In this document: piece by piece, positions 17,083 to 23,033 of the stretch
Layout of the letters: every line of letters begins with the position of its first letter
Numbering within the stretch: the stretch's first letter is position 1
DNA from: Acidobacteriota bacterium
Lineage (GTDB): Bacteria; Acidobacteriota; Terriglobia; Terriglobales; Acidobacteriaceae
Length of the DNA stretch: 23,033 nt
NCBI GenBank assembly: GCA_021778815.1
Contig: JAJYBW010000001.1
Coordinates: forward strand, 10,317 to 33,349
Reading direction: 5' to 3'
Program-made: the position numbers and the translations under genes
The notes under the pieces: model-generated
The model's input: the letters and a program-made list of their open reading frames with translations, nothing else
The model's database searches: none
What the model was told of the DNA's origin: nothing

Positions 17083-17109
17083 GCCCTTTCTCCGGCAACG
17101 AGAAAGGGC
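17083..17109. terminator. Second hairpin downstream of the mannosidase gene
   Basis: GCCCTTTCTC pairs perfectly with GAGAAAGGGC across a 7-base loop (CGGCAAC). No T-tract follows on the plus strand; it may be a backup terminator, an RNA 3'-end stabiliser or a small repeat element. Confidence 0.45.
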
Positions 17110-17155
17110 CTCAGCGTATAGGGTCCGCCCCTTTTTCGCGCCCTTTCACAGGCGT

Positions 17156-17184
17156 TTGACATAATCCGGCGAAAGTGGGATTCT
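17156..17184 (+). promoter_or_regulatory. Candidate sigma70-type promoter for the beta-helix protein
   Basis: A consensus TTGACA is followed after 17 bases by GATTCT, which keeps A2, T3 and T6 of the -10. It lies past both hairpins, about 185 bases before the chosen ATG, so the gene appears to form its own transcription unit. Confidence 0.45.
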
Positions 17185-17360
17185 GGTCGCCCCCGGGTGC
17201 CGCTGGAAATCCACGGCGTCAATTCACACACAATCTCAAGAGACAACGATCCGCAGCCGAACTGCGGCTGACGGGTCATTGCCATGGGGGAAGCTCGCGA
17301 CGTGGCAGTTGAAAGAGCATTCCACGCCATCCGCTTCTCGGTCGAAAGAACGAACTGTCA

Positions 17361-17364
17361 GGAG
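17361..17364 (+). promoter_or_regulatory. Shine-Dalgarno GGAG deciding the start of the beta-helix gene
   Basis: GGAG lies six bases before ATG 17371. The in-frame ATG at 17284 would put 29 charged residues before the signal peptide region. Confidence 0.65.
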
Positions 17365-17370
17365 CTAACC

Positions 17371-18711
17371 ATGTCCCACAATCTTCGAGATATTTCCGCT
17401 CACCAACCTGGACATCAGCCCTCAAAAATGCTCGCCGTACTCGCCGTGTTCTTCGGCTGCGGCGCGCTCGCTTCGGCCTCCGCCAGTATCTTATGCGTCA
17501 GCCAGCAGAAGGTCCCATGGTGCACAACCACCATCGGCGCGGCCGTCTCGGCTGCTTCTCCGGGAGATACCATCCTGGTCGGTCCGGGCACGTATAAGGA
17601 GGACGTCATCGTCACCAAGTCGCTCTCGCTGCTGGCGCTTGACGGCAGGCGAGCCATCATCGATGCGAGCGGCCTGTCGAACGGAATTTTCATCAACGGC
17701 ATGTCCGCCATGCCGAATACTGGGGTCTCCAACGTGACGGTGTCCGGTCTCACGGTCGAGAATGCGAACTTTGAAGGCATCCTGGTAGCCAACGCCTACG
17801 ACGTGACCCTGACCGGCAATCGTGTCATCGACAACGACAAGGCGCTTTCCGGCCGTGCCTGCCCCGGCCTGCCCGCCTTTGAGACCAGCGAGGGAGAGGA
17901 CTGCGGCGAAGGAATCCACTTGATGTCGGACCTGCATTCCTCCGTGGTTCGGAATACCGTCGAACACAACGCCGGCGGAATTCTCATCACCGATGAGACT
18001 GGAGCCAACCGCGGCAATCTGGTCAGCGGCAACGTCGTTCAAGACAATGTCTGGGATTGCGGCATCACCATGGCTTCGCATCCGCCGGCCGTCTCCATCG
18101 GGCCGGGGCCGACCCCGTCGTTTGGCGTATCCAATAACACCATTTCCCACAACCTCTCAGCGCGCAACGGCGTCAGCGGTTCGGGCGCGGGGGTGGGAAT
18201 CTTCGCTCCGGGCCCGGGAGCCTGGGATTCCGGAAATGTCGTGATCGATAACACTCTTATCGGCAATGGCAACGCGGGTGTCGCCATGCATAATCACGGA
18301 TTTGCTCCGTCTCCACTACCCGGCGTCAACCTCAACGACAATGTCATCATCGGCAATCATTTCTCTGGCAACGGCGCGGACAGTGGCGACGCAGCGACTC
18401 CGGGGACAGTCGGAATCAACATCTACAGCGTTGCACCGATCACAGGAACCGTGGTCTCGCAAAACACCTTTGACAATGAAGCGATCGACGTGGCCTTCAA
18501 AGCCTCCACCGGCCAACTCAGCGTCCATTTCAACAATTTCCATAGAGGCGCGATTGGAATCGACAACCTGGGCACCGCGCAGATCAATGCCACCGAGAAT
18601 TGGTGGGGTTGCATCACCGGTCCTGGCAGCCACGGATGCGCAACTGCATCTGGACCGTCAATCTGGACAATTCCGTGGTTGTTTTCGCCGTTCCAACCCG
18701 ACTCCAACTAA
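17371..18711 (+). CDS. Secreted right-handed parallel beta-helix repeat protein
   Basis: This 446-residue protein has a signal peptide preceded by a long polar N-region (hydrophobic MLAVLAVFFGCGALASASA, about 20-38). It begins with TIGAAVSAASPGDTILVGPGTYKEDVIV, the usual opening of NosD/pectate-lyase-like beta helices. From about residue 105 to 420 it shows repeated N-x-V/I-x-x-N turns (NVTVSGLTVENAN, TLTGNRVIDN, VVRNTVEHNAGGI, LIGNGNAGVAM, VIIGNHFSGNG). Near the end is the NWWG motif with two cysteines (NWWGC, SHGCAT). Such proteins bind or cleave polysaccharides or act as surface proteins; no catalytic set is evident, so activity is unknown. Cysteines occur in pairs and fit an exported, disulfide-bonded protein. 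It is flanked by hairpins on both sides and appears monocistronic. Confidence 0.88.
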   Translation: MSHNLRDISAHQPGHQPSKMLAVLAVFFGCGALASASASILCVSQQKVPWCTTTIGAAVSAASPGDTILVGPGTYKEDVIVTKSLSLLALDGRRAIIDASGLSNGIFINGMSAMPNTGVSNVTVSGLTVENANFEGILVANAYDVTLTGNRVIDNDKALSGRACPGLPAFETSEGEDCGEGIHLMSDLHSSVVRNTVEHNAGGILITDETGANRGNLVSGNVVQDNVWDCGITMASHPPAVSIGPGPTPSFGVSNNTISHNLSARNGVSGSGAGVGIFAPGPGAWDSGNVVIDNTLIGNGNAGVAMHNHGFAPSPLPGVNLNDNVIIGNHFSGNGADSGDAATPGTVGINIYSVAPITGTVVSQNTFDNEAIDVAFKASTGQLSVHFNNFHRGAIGIDNLGTAQINATENWWGCITGPGSHGCATASGPSIWTIPWLFSPFQPDSN

Positions 18712-18727
18712 CGAGAGCGTTGCTATC

Positions 18728-18768
18728 AACAGAACAGCCGGATCGCATCCCGATCCGGCTGTTCTGTT
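18728..18768. terminator. Strong (possibly bidirectional) terminator between the beta-helix gene and galK
   Basis: AACAGAACAGCCGGATCG pairs perfectly with CGATCCGGCTGTTCTGTT across a 5-base loop (CATCC). The 18-bp stem lies in the 97-bp gap between convergent genes. The T-rich end (TGTTTG) on the plus strand and its counterpart on the minus strand suggest action in both directions. Confidence 0.8.
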
Positions 18769-18808
18769 TGAAATTGAGTGCGCTTCCCTGGCGACGATCG
18801 TGGCCGAT

Positions 18809-19963
18809 CTAAGCGACTGGGCCTGCGCCGTCGGAGGCGCAGCTTCGATAGATTTCGGCCTGTATCGCGGTCGCTTCTTCATATCCGGCGCGAACATTGC
18901 GAACAAAGCCGTCGGCATGCTCCGCAGCCACCAGGTTAATGGTGCATCCGCCAAATCCACCACCAGTGATACGAGCGCCGAAGCAGCCCGGCTGCCGCAC
19001 CGCCAGTTCCACCAGCAAATCCGTTTCCAGGCAGCTGGCCGCATAGTTGTCTCGCATGCTGATGTGAGCGTCATGCATGATGAGGCCAAATTTTTCAAAA
19101 TCTCCACGGCGCAGCGCAGCCGCCGCCGCCAGCACTCGCTCATCCTCGGTGACGACGTGCAGGGAGCGACGAAAAATATCTTCTGCCATGTCGCTCTCGC
19201 AGCGCCGCAATTGTTCCTCCGTCACATCACGCAGGGTATGCACGTCAGGATAGTGCTGCTGCAAAATTTTCACGCCCGCCTGCACCTCAGCTCGACGCTG
19301 GTTGTATTCTCCTCCTCCGGCCAGCGAATGCTTGACCATGGAGTTGCAGATGACCAACAGCACCTCGCTAGGAAGCGGCAGAGCCTCGTACTCGAGCGAT
19401 CGACAATCGATCAGCAGCGCGTGATTCTCGACGCCGCAACAGGAGGTAAAGGGGTCCATGATGCCGCTCTGGGCGCCGACAAAATTGTTCTCAGAAAACT
19501 GGCAGATTTTCGCGATCTCAGGCTTTGTGAGGGTGGTTCCGGCATGCGCCAGCACAGCGACGGCGACGGCTACTTCAACAGAGGCGGAAGAACTCAATCC
19601 AGAGCCAAGCGGGACGTTGCCAGATAGCGTCAGATCGAAGCCCGCGGGACGGATCCCTCGCTGCTCCAAGGTCCAAAGCACGCTGGTCGGATAGTCGCTC
19701 CAGTGGCCGCGCCGGCGCGATGGCAGATGTTGCAGATCAAGGCTGATTTGTTCGTCAAAATTGACGGAGTAAATATTCGCTGTCGTATCGCTTCGTGGGC
19801 TGAGAACGGAAATCGTTCGCAGATCGAGCGCCGCGGGCATCACGAAACCCTCGCTGGTATCTGTGTGCTCGCCGATGAGGTTGACGCGACCGGGCGCTTG
19901 ATACGCGATGCCCTGGGTGCCAAAGCGCTTGTGATGGGTTTCTTGAATCGATTGCGCGGACAT
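18809..19963 (-). CDS. galK: Galactokinase
   Basis: GalK phosphorylates alpha-D-galactose at C1, the first committed step of the Leloir pathway. The 384-residue protein has all three GHMP-kinase motifs: the galactokinase signature GRVNLIGEHTDTSEGF (25-40; Arg26, Glu32, His33 and Asp35 contact the sugar in E. coli GalK), the ATP loop VPLGSGLSSSAS (118-128) and the C-terminal GARITGGGFGGCTI. The catalytic base is Asp170 in QSGIMDPFTSCCG. The signature has Thr36-Ser37-Glu38 where E. coli has Tyr-Asn-Asp, a modest change close to the sugar pocket. The start is ATG 19963. It follows pstB by 30 bp on the same strand with no terminator between, so it may be read from the pst operon. No galT, galE or galM is in view. 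Confidence 0.95.
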   Translation of the reverse strand: MSAQSIQETHHKRFGTQGIAYQAPGRVNLIGEHTDTSEGFVMPAALDLRTISVLSPRSDTTANIYSVNFDEQISLDLQHLPSRRRGHWSDYPTSVLWTLEQRGIRPAGFDLTLSGNVPLGSGLSSSASVEVAVAVAVLAHAGTTLTKPEIAKICQFSENNFVGAQSGIMDPFTSCCGVENHALLIDCRSLEYEALPLPSEVLLVICNSMVKHSLAGGGEYNQRRAEVQAGVKILQQHYPDVHTLRDVTEEQLRRCESDMAEDIFRRSLHVVTEDERVLAAAAALRRGDFEKFGLIMHDAHISMRDNYAASCLETDLLVELAVRQPGCFGARITGGGFGGCTINLVAAEHADGFVRNVRAGYEEATAIQAEIYRSCASDGAGPVA

Positions 19964-19993
19964 TGCTTCTAGCGTATCAGTCGAGCGCAGGTA

Positions 19994-20836
19994 TCAGCCA
20001 AATCGACCGGTGACGTAGTCCTGCGTCTGCTGATTTTCAGGATTCTGGAAAATCTGCTTGGCGCGATTCAACTCAATCAACTCTCCGTTCAGGAAGAACC
20101 CGACGTAGTCGGCAACGCGCGCCGCCTGCAGCATGTTGTGCGTAACAATCACGATGGTGCACAGGTTCTTGATCTCGAACAGAAGATCTTCGATCTTTGC
20201 CGTCGAGATGGGATCGAGCGCGGAGCAGGGCTCATCCAGCAACAGCACTTCCGGTTCCACCGCAAGCGCACGCGCAATGCAAAGGCGCTGCTGTTGGCCA
20301 CCCGAGATGCCATTCGCAGACTGGTGCAGTTTGTCTTTCACTTCATCCCAAAGAGCAGCGCGACGAAGGCTTTTCTCGACCCTGTCGGCAATTTCGTTGC
20401 GGCGGATGGCAGGATCGAGGCGCAAGCCGTAGGCCACGTTGTCAAATATTGACTTCGGAAACGGGGATGGCTTCTGAAAGACCATGCCCACCACGCGACG
20501 CAAGCGGGTTGCCGGGAAACTGAATAGGTCCTTGTCGCCCAATCGAATGCTGCCCTCCACACGTGTTCCGGGGACCGTTTCATTCATTCGATTCAAGGTC
20601 CGCAGAAGGGTGGTCTTGCCGCATCCTGAAGGTCCGATAAACGCCATGACGCGCTTATTAGGAACAATCAGGTTGATTCCCTTCAACGCTTGGTGGGAAC
20701 CGTAATAGAAATTAAGGTCCGCCACAGTAAACTGCGGCCACGGCAATTTCTCATCTGTCGGATCATCTTCCGCGAATCGCACGTCGTGGGCTTTGGATAG
20801 CTGACTCAGGTCAAATGGTCTCATCGATGTTGTCAT
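19994..20836 (-). CDS. pstB: Phosphate ABC transporter ATP-binding protein PstB
   Basis: PstB is the ATPase of the high-affinity phosphate importer. The 280-residue protein has Walker A GPSGCGKT (68-75), the Q-loop at VFQKPSPFPKSI (Gln121), the ABC signature ISGGQQQRL (177-185), Walker B VLLLDEPCSALD and the H-loop THNM (His233). FQKPSPFP-x-SIFDNVAYGLR is characteristic of PstB rather than other importers. An N-terminal extension of about 35 residues precedes the usual start of the fold. ATG 20836 is chosen; GTG 20839 is one codon earlier and ATG 20824 is also possible, with no clear Shine-Dalgarno for any. It begins only 6 bp after the pstA stop. The next gene is galK; phoU, often found after pstB, is not here. 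Confidence 0.97.
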   Translation of the reverse strand: MTTSMRPFDLSQLSKAHDVRFAEDDPTDEKLPWPQFTVADLNFYYGSHQALKGINLIVPNKRVMAFIGPSGCGKTTLLRTLNRMNETVPGTRVEGSIRLGDKDLFSFPATRLRRVVGMVFQKPSPFPKSIFDNVAYGLRLDPAIRRNEIADRVEKSLRRAALWDEVKDKLHQSANGISGGQQQRLCIARALAVEPEVLLLDEPCSALDPISTAKIEDLLFEIKNLCTIVIVTHNMLQAARVADYVGFFLNGELIELNRAKQIFQNPENQQTQDYVTGRFG

Positions 20837-20842
20837 CACTGA

Positions 20843-21700
20843 TTACCCGTGCGATATTTTTTTGCCACGCGCTAAAATTACGCGGGAAATGATGTTAAGT
20901 ACCAACAATCCTGAGAGTAGCACGAAGCCAGCAGCCCAAGCCTGTTTGTGCCATTCCTCATACGGTGAAATGGCGTATGTATAGATGATCACAGGTAGTG
21001 AAGCGGATGGCTGCAACCATCCAGGACTGTTAAAAAGATTGCCGAATGCTGTAAACAGGAGCGGTGCGGTCTCCCCGGCAACGCGAGCAATATCGAGCAT
21101 AATGCCGGTCAGGATGCCATAAATCGCCGCAGGAATAACGATCGTCACGATGGTTTCGGACTTGCTGGCTCCAAGCGCCAGGCCGCCTTCCCGAAGGCTT
21201 CGCGGGACTGCTCGAAGGAAGTCTTCTGTGCTCCGTAAGGCGATTGGAATCATCATGATACCGAGAGCGACACCACCGGCTAGAGTCGAGAAATGGTGCA
21301 TCGGCACCACCACCAGGGTGTAGACAAAAATTCCCATTACGACCGAGGGAACGCCATTCAACAAGTCCGTCGTATAGCGGATGGTAAATGCCGACCAGCC
21401 GCTAGCAAACTCTGACAGATAGATTCCGCCAAGTAGGCCGATCGGGACGCCGATCACAGTCGCCAGCGTCAGCAGCTTGAGCGTTCCAATAATGGCATTG
21501 ACAACGCCGCCGCCGGATTGACCCACCGGCGCGGGAATTTTGGTGAAGAAATCGAAGTTCAGGGAGCTTGCTCCCTTCCAGAGCAGGTATCCCAGAATCG
21601 TTAACAGAACTGACAGGACCAGCAGCGTGCACAAGCCGGTCAGCGTCAGCATGACGACGTTGGTGATTTTGCGGGACAGGGGTGGGTAAGAAGCGCTCAT
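20843..21700 (-). CDS. pstA: Phosphate ABC transporter permease PstA
   Basis: This 285-residue inner-membrane permease has about six helices, beginning with a hydrophobic segment at about 14-40. The permease (BPD) domain contains IGLLGGIYLSEF, the conserved LNGVPSVVMGIFVYTLVV and the ATPase-contacting loop LREGGLALGASKSETI, followed by ARVAGETAPLLFTAFGN, typical of PstA. It pairs with PstC to form the channel. Its ATG overlaps the pstC stop in an ATGA arrangement, with GAGGT six bases upstream inside pstC, indicating translational coupling. No unusual residues are evident. Confidence 0.97.
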   Translation of the reverse strand: MSASYPPLSRKITNVVMLTLTGLCTLLVLSVLLTILGYLLWKGASSLNFDFFTKIPAPVGQSGGGVVNAIIGTLKLLTLATVIGVPIGLLGGIYLSEFASGWSAFTIRYTTDLLNGVPSVVMGIFVYTLVVVPMHHFSTLAGGVALGIMMIPIALRSTEDFLRAVPRSLREGGLALGASKSETIVTIVIPAAIYGILTGIMLDIARVAGETAPLLFTAFGNLFNSPGWLQPSASLPVIIYTYAISPYEEWHKQAWAAGFVLLSGLLVLNIISRVILARGKKISHG

Positions 21701-22686
21701 CCGACCACCTCATGACCCTTCATGGTCAGCATCAACAGCCGGGCCAGCGCGTTGAAAATCATGGTCACGACGAACAGCACCAAGCCGAGTTCGATCAATG
21801 CGTGCAGGTACAGGTCGCCGGTCGCTTCGGTAAATTCGTTTGCGATGACCGCGGCAATCGTGTAGCCCGGAGCCATCAGTGACGTGGAGACCTGAGCCAC
21901 ATTTCCAATCACCATGGTGACCGCCATGGTTTCGCCAAGGGCACGCGCCAACGATAGAAAGATGGAACCCATAATCCCCTGCCGGGCGTAGGGAACCACG
22001 GCACGCCAGGTCACATCCCACTTGGTCGCGCCCAGCGCCATCATAGCCTCGCGCTGGGATACCGGAACGGCGATGAGGACTTCGCGAGATATAGAAATGA
22101 TGAACGGCACCACCATGATGGATAGGACGATCGAGGCGGAAAAATAACTGACACCATAAAAGGTGCCGTTAAAAATGGGAATCCAGCCGAAAAATCTCTG
22201 GAAGTACGGCACCACATCAAACAGAAACGGAATCAATAGGAAGATGCCGATCAATCCGTAGATTACGCTGGGAACCGCTGCCAGCAGTTCGATCAGGAAG
22301 GTCAGCCCGTTCGAAAGTTTTCGCGGAGCCAGTTCCGCCAGAAAAATCGCGGACCCAATTCCAATGGGAATGGAAATCGCCAAAGCCAGTAGAGACGTCA
22401 CAACCGTGCCATAGACAAATGGCCACGCGCCGAAATGTCCGTTGACGGGATCCCAGGTGCTGTCGACCAGAAAATGCCAGCCAAAGGCGTGCCGGGAAAG
22501 GCGGGAGAAAACCCACAGATGTTGCACCAGGAGGACGGTGATGACCAGGATCGACCAGCCGCCCGCAAGGGTGATGAGGTGTGCGACCTCATCACCCTTG
22601 CGCAGGCGTTCCCACAAGGTCTGTTTCTTATCCAAGCCCCTGGATTCAAATGGAGCTTCAGGGGTTGCGAGTACAGCATTGGCCAT
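21697..22686 (-). CDS. pstC: Phosphate ABC transporter permease PstC
   Basis: This 329-residue inner-membrane permease has a first helix at about 42-60 and six further segments. Marker motifs are SIPIGIGSAIFLAELAP, LLAAVPSVIYGLIGIF, the EAA-like loop SQREAMMALGATKWDVTW and LARALGETMAVTMVIGN, which is characteristic of PstC. The start at ATG 22686 is well supported by CAGGAG six bases upstream. It follows pstS after 22 bp and overlaps pstA by 4 bp, so pstS-pstC-pstA-pstB form one transcription unit. The operon promoter, where any Pho box would be expected, lies beyond the right edge. Confidence 0.97.
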   Translation of the reverse strand: MANAVLATPEAPFESRGLDKKQTLWERLRKGDEVAHLITLAGGWSILVITVLLVQHLWVFSRLSRHAFGWHFLVDSTWDPVNGHFGAWPFVYGTVVTSLLALAISIPIGIGSAIFLAELAPRKLSNGLTFLIELLAAVPSVIYGLIGIFLLIPFLFDVVPYFQRFFGWIPIFNGTFYGVSYFSASIVLSIMVVPFIISISREVLIAVPVSQREAMMALGATKWDVTWRAVVPYARQGIMGSIFLSLARALGETMAVTMVIGNVAQVSTSLMAPGYTIAAVIANEFTEATGDLYLHALIELGLVLFVVTMIFNALARLLMLTMKGHEVVG

Positions 22687-22708
22687 CGAAGGCTCCTGAA
22701 TGTTTTTA

Positions 22709-23033
22709 CTAGTACTGCAGTTTCTTCATTTGAATCAATTCTTTCTGTACAACTTCTGTCGGTAACGGAGCGTAGGTCAACGGTGCACAGTATTGTTGTC
22801 CGTCCGTCAATCCCCACTTCAAAAATGCCTTGAGCGCCTTGGCTTTGGTCATGTCGCTCATCTTCTCTGGAATCAGAAGCCAGGTATACGTAGAGATAGG
22901 ATACGCATCCGCTCCAGGAGCATTGGTGATTGACACACGAAAGTCCGCAGGCATCGTCTTGGTGGCGCCGGCAGCCGCAGCTGTCACTGATTTCAGGTCA
23001 GCCTTGATAAAGTTGCCGGAGCTATTTTTTACA
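22709..23033 (-). CDS. pstS: Phosphate-binding protein PstS, C-terminal part (5' end outside window)
   Basis: Only the last 108 residues are visible, open to the right edge. The readable part (NSSGNFIKADLKSVTAA, then ADFRVSITNAPGADAYPIS and TYTWLLIP) matches the conserved C-terminal lobe of PstS, and the ending ALKAFLKWGLTDGQQYCAPLTYAPLP is also typical (QQ followed by a 'YAPLP' near the C-terminus). PstS captures periplasmic phosphate and delivers it to PstCA. The signal peptide and N-lobe are outside the window. The stop is TAG at 22709-22711, 22 bp before pstC. A GTG at 22987 is internal and not a start. Confidence 0.93.
   Translation of the reverse strand, partial: VKNSSGNFIKADLKSVTAAAAGATKTMPADFRVSITNAPGADAYPISTYTWLLIPEKMSDMTKAKALKAFLKWGLTDGQQYCAPLTYAPLPTEVVQKELIQMKKLQY

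Larger units (their letters stand above)
17007..17370 (+). other. Intergenic region with two hairpins, a candidate promoter and a structured leader
   Basis: This 364-bp stretch has no convincing gene. In order it holds a 12-bp-stem hairpin (17033-17065), a 10-bp-stem hairpin (17083-17109), a TTGACA promoter motif (17156-17184) and then about 185 bases of leader before the beta-helix gene. The leader includes a hairpin with a bulged C and an AAAT loop (17199-17217) and two mutually exclusive 6-bp stems at 17251-17270. I could not match the leader to a known riboswitch by eye. A longer in-frame start for the beta-helix gene exists at 17284 but looks unlikely. Confidence 0.6.

Noticed and set aside
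17185..17250. A cobalamin or cyclic-di-GMP riboswitch in the beta-helix leader
   Set aside because: A few short words resemble parts of these motifs, but the conserved core sequences and their spacing are absent.
16980..17330. A 116-codon minus-strand frame across the hairpins after the mannosidase
   Set aside because: It covers inverted repeats and a promoter motif, has no recognisable content and no Shine-Dalgarno.
17284..17370. Upstream ATG for the beta-helix protein
   Set aside because: It would place 29 charged residues before the signal peptide region; ATG 17371 has GGAG six bases upstream.
18266..19627. A 453-codon plus-strand open frame spanning the end of the beta-helix gene and most of galK antisense
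   Set aside because: It runs through a strong terminator and opposite a complete galactokinase; the translation looks random and low-complexity.
22709..22987. A separate 92-residue protein at the right edge
   Set aside because: The frame continues open to the window end with PstS-like sequence; the GTG at 22987 is internal to pstS.

Overview
The window looks like a chromosomal stretch from a Gram-negative, aerobic, heterotrophic bacterium. I infer Acidobacteriota (class Terriglobia) from overall gene style, a moderately high GC content judged by eye, a secreted GH38 mannosidase, a lipobox 'LTGPSHAS'-type sulfatase-like protein, and a PPK1/PPX/SixA neighbourhood. No rRNA or other phylogenetic marker is present, so this placement is inference. 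I see no tRNA, rRNA, CRISPR array, insertion sequence, phage gene or integrase, and no broken gene apart from the two cut by the window edges.

Layout. (1) 1-3809, minus strand: a compact operon of an outer-membrane efflux protein (TolC family), an EmrA/HlyD-type membrane-fusion protein, and a sulfatase-like lipoprotein cut by the left edge. (2) 3810-4127: the divergent control region, with a candidate promoter and a perfect 13-bp palindrome. (3) 4128-8949, plus strand: polyphosphate kinase ppk1, a UbiA-like polytopic membrane protein, a SAM methyltransferase, and a SixA-type histidine phosphatase. (4) 8901-10448, minus strand: a PPX/GppA phosphatase whose 3' end overlaps sixA tail-to-tail by 49 bp. 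(5) 10544-13584, plus strand: an ArnT-like GT39 glycosyltransferase and heme A synthase. (6) 13668-17006, plus strand: a secreted GH38 alpha-mannosidase initiated at TTG, followed by two hairpins. (7) 17371-18711, plus strand: a secreted right-handed beta-helix protein behind a structured leader, then an 18-bp-stem terminator. (8) 18809-23033, minus strand: pstS (partial), pstC, pstA, pstB and galK in one apparent operon.

How it fits together. The clearest theme is phosphate. PstSCAB imports Pi, PPK1 stores it as polyphosphate, PPX/GppA can release it (or act on pppGpp), and SixA is a phosphohistidine phosphatase. A second theme is the cell envelope and external glycans: the TolC/HlyD pair, sulfatase-like lipoprotein, GT39 transferase, GH38 mannosidase, beta-helix protein and galactokinase. 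The least understood genes are the UbiA-like membrane protein and adjoining methyltransferase inserted between ppk1 and sixA. I do not see an obviously new defence or mobile system. The best leads are that gene pair, the basic tails on PPK1 and SixA, the Thr-for-Cys/Ser change in the sulfatase-like lipoprotein, and galK where phoU would often be expected.
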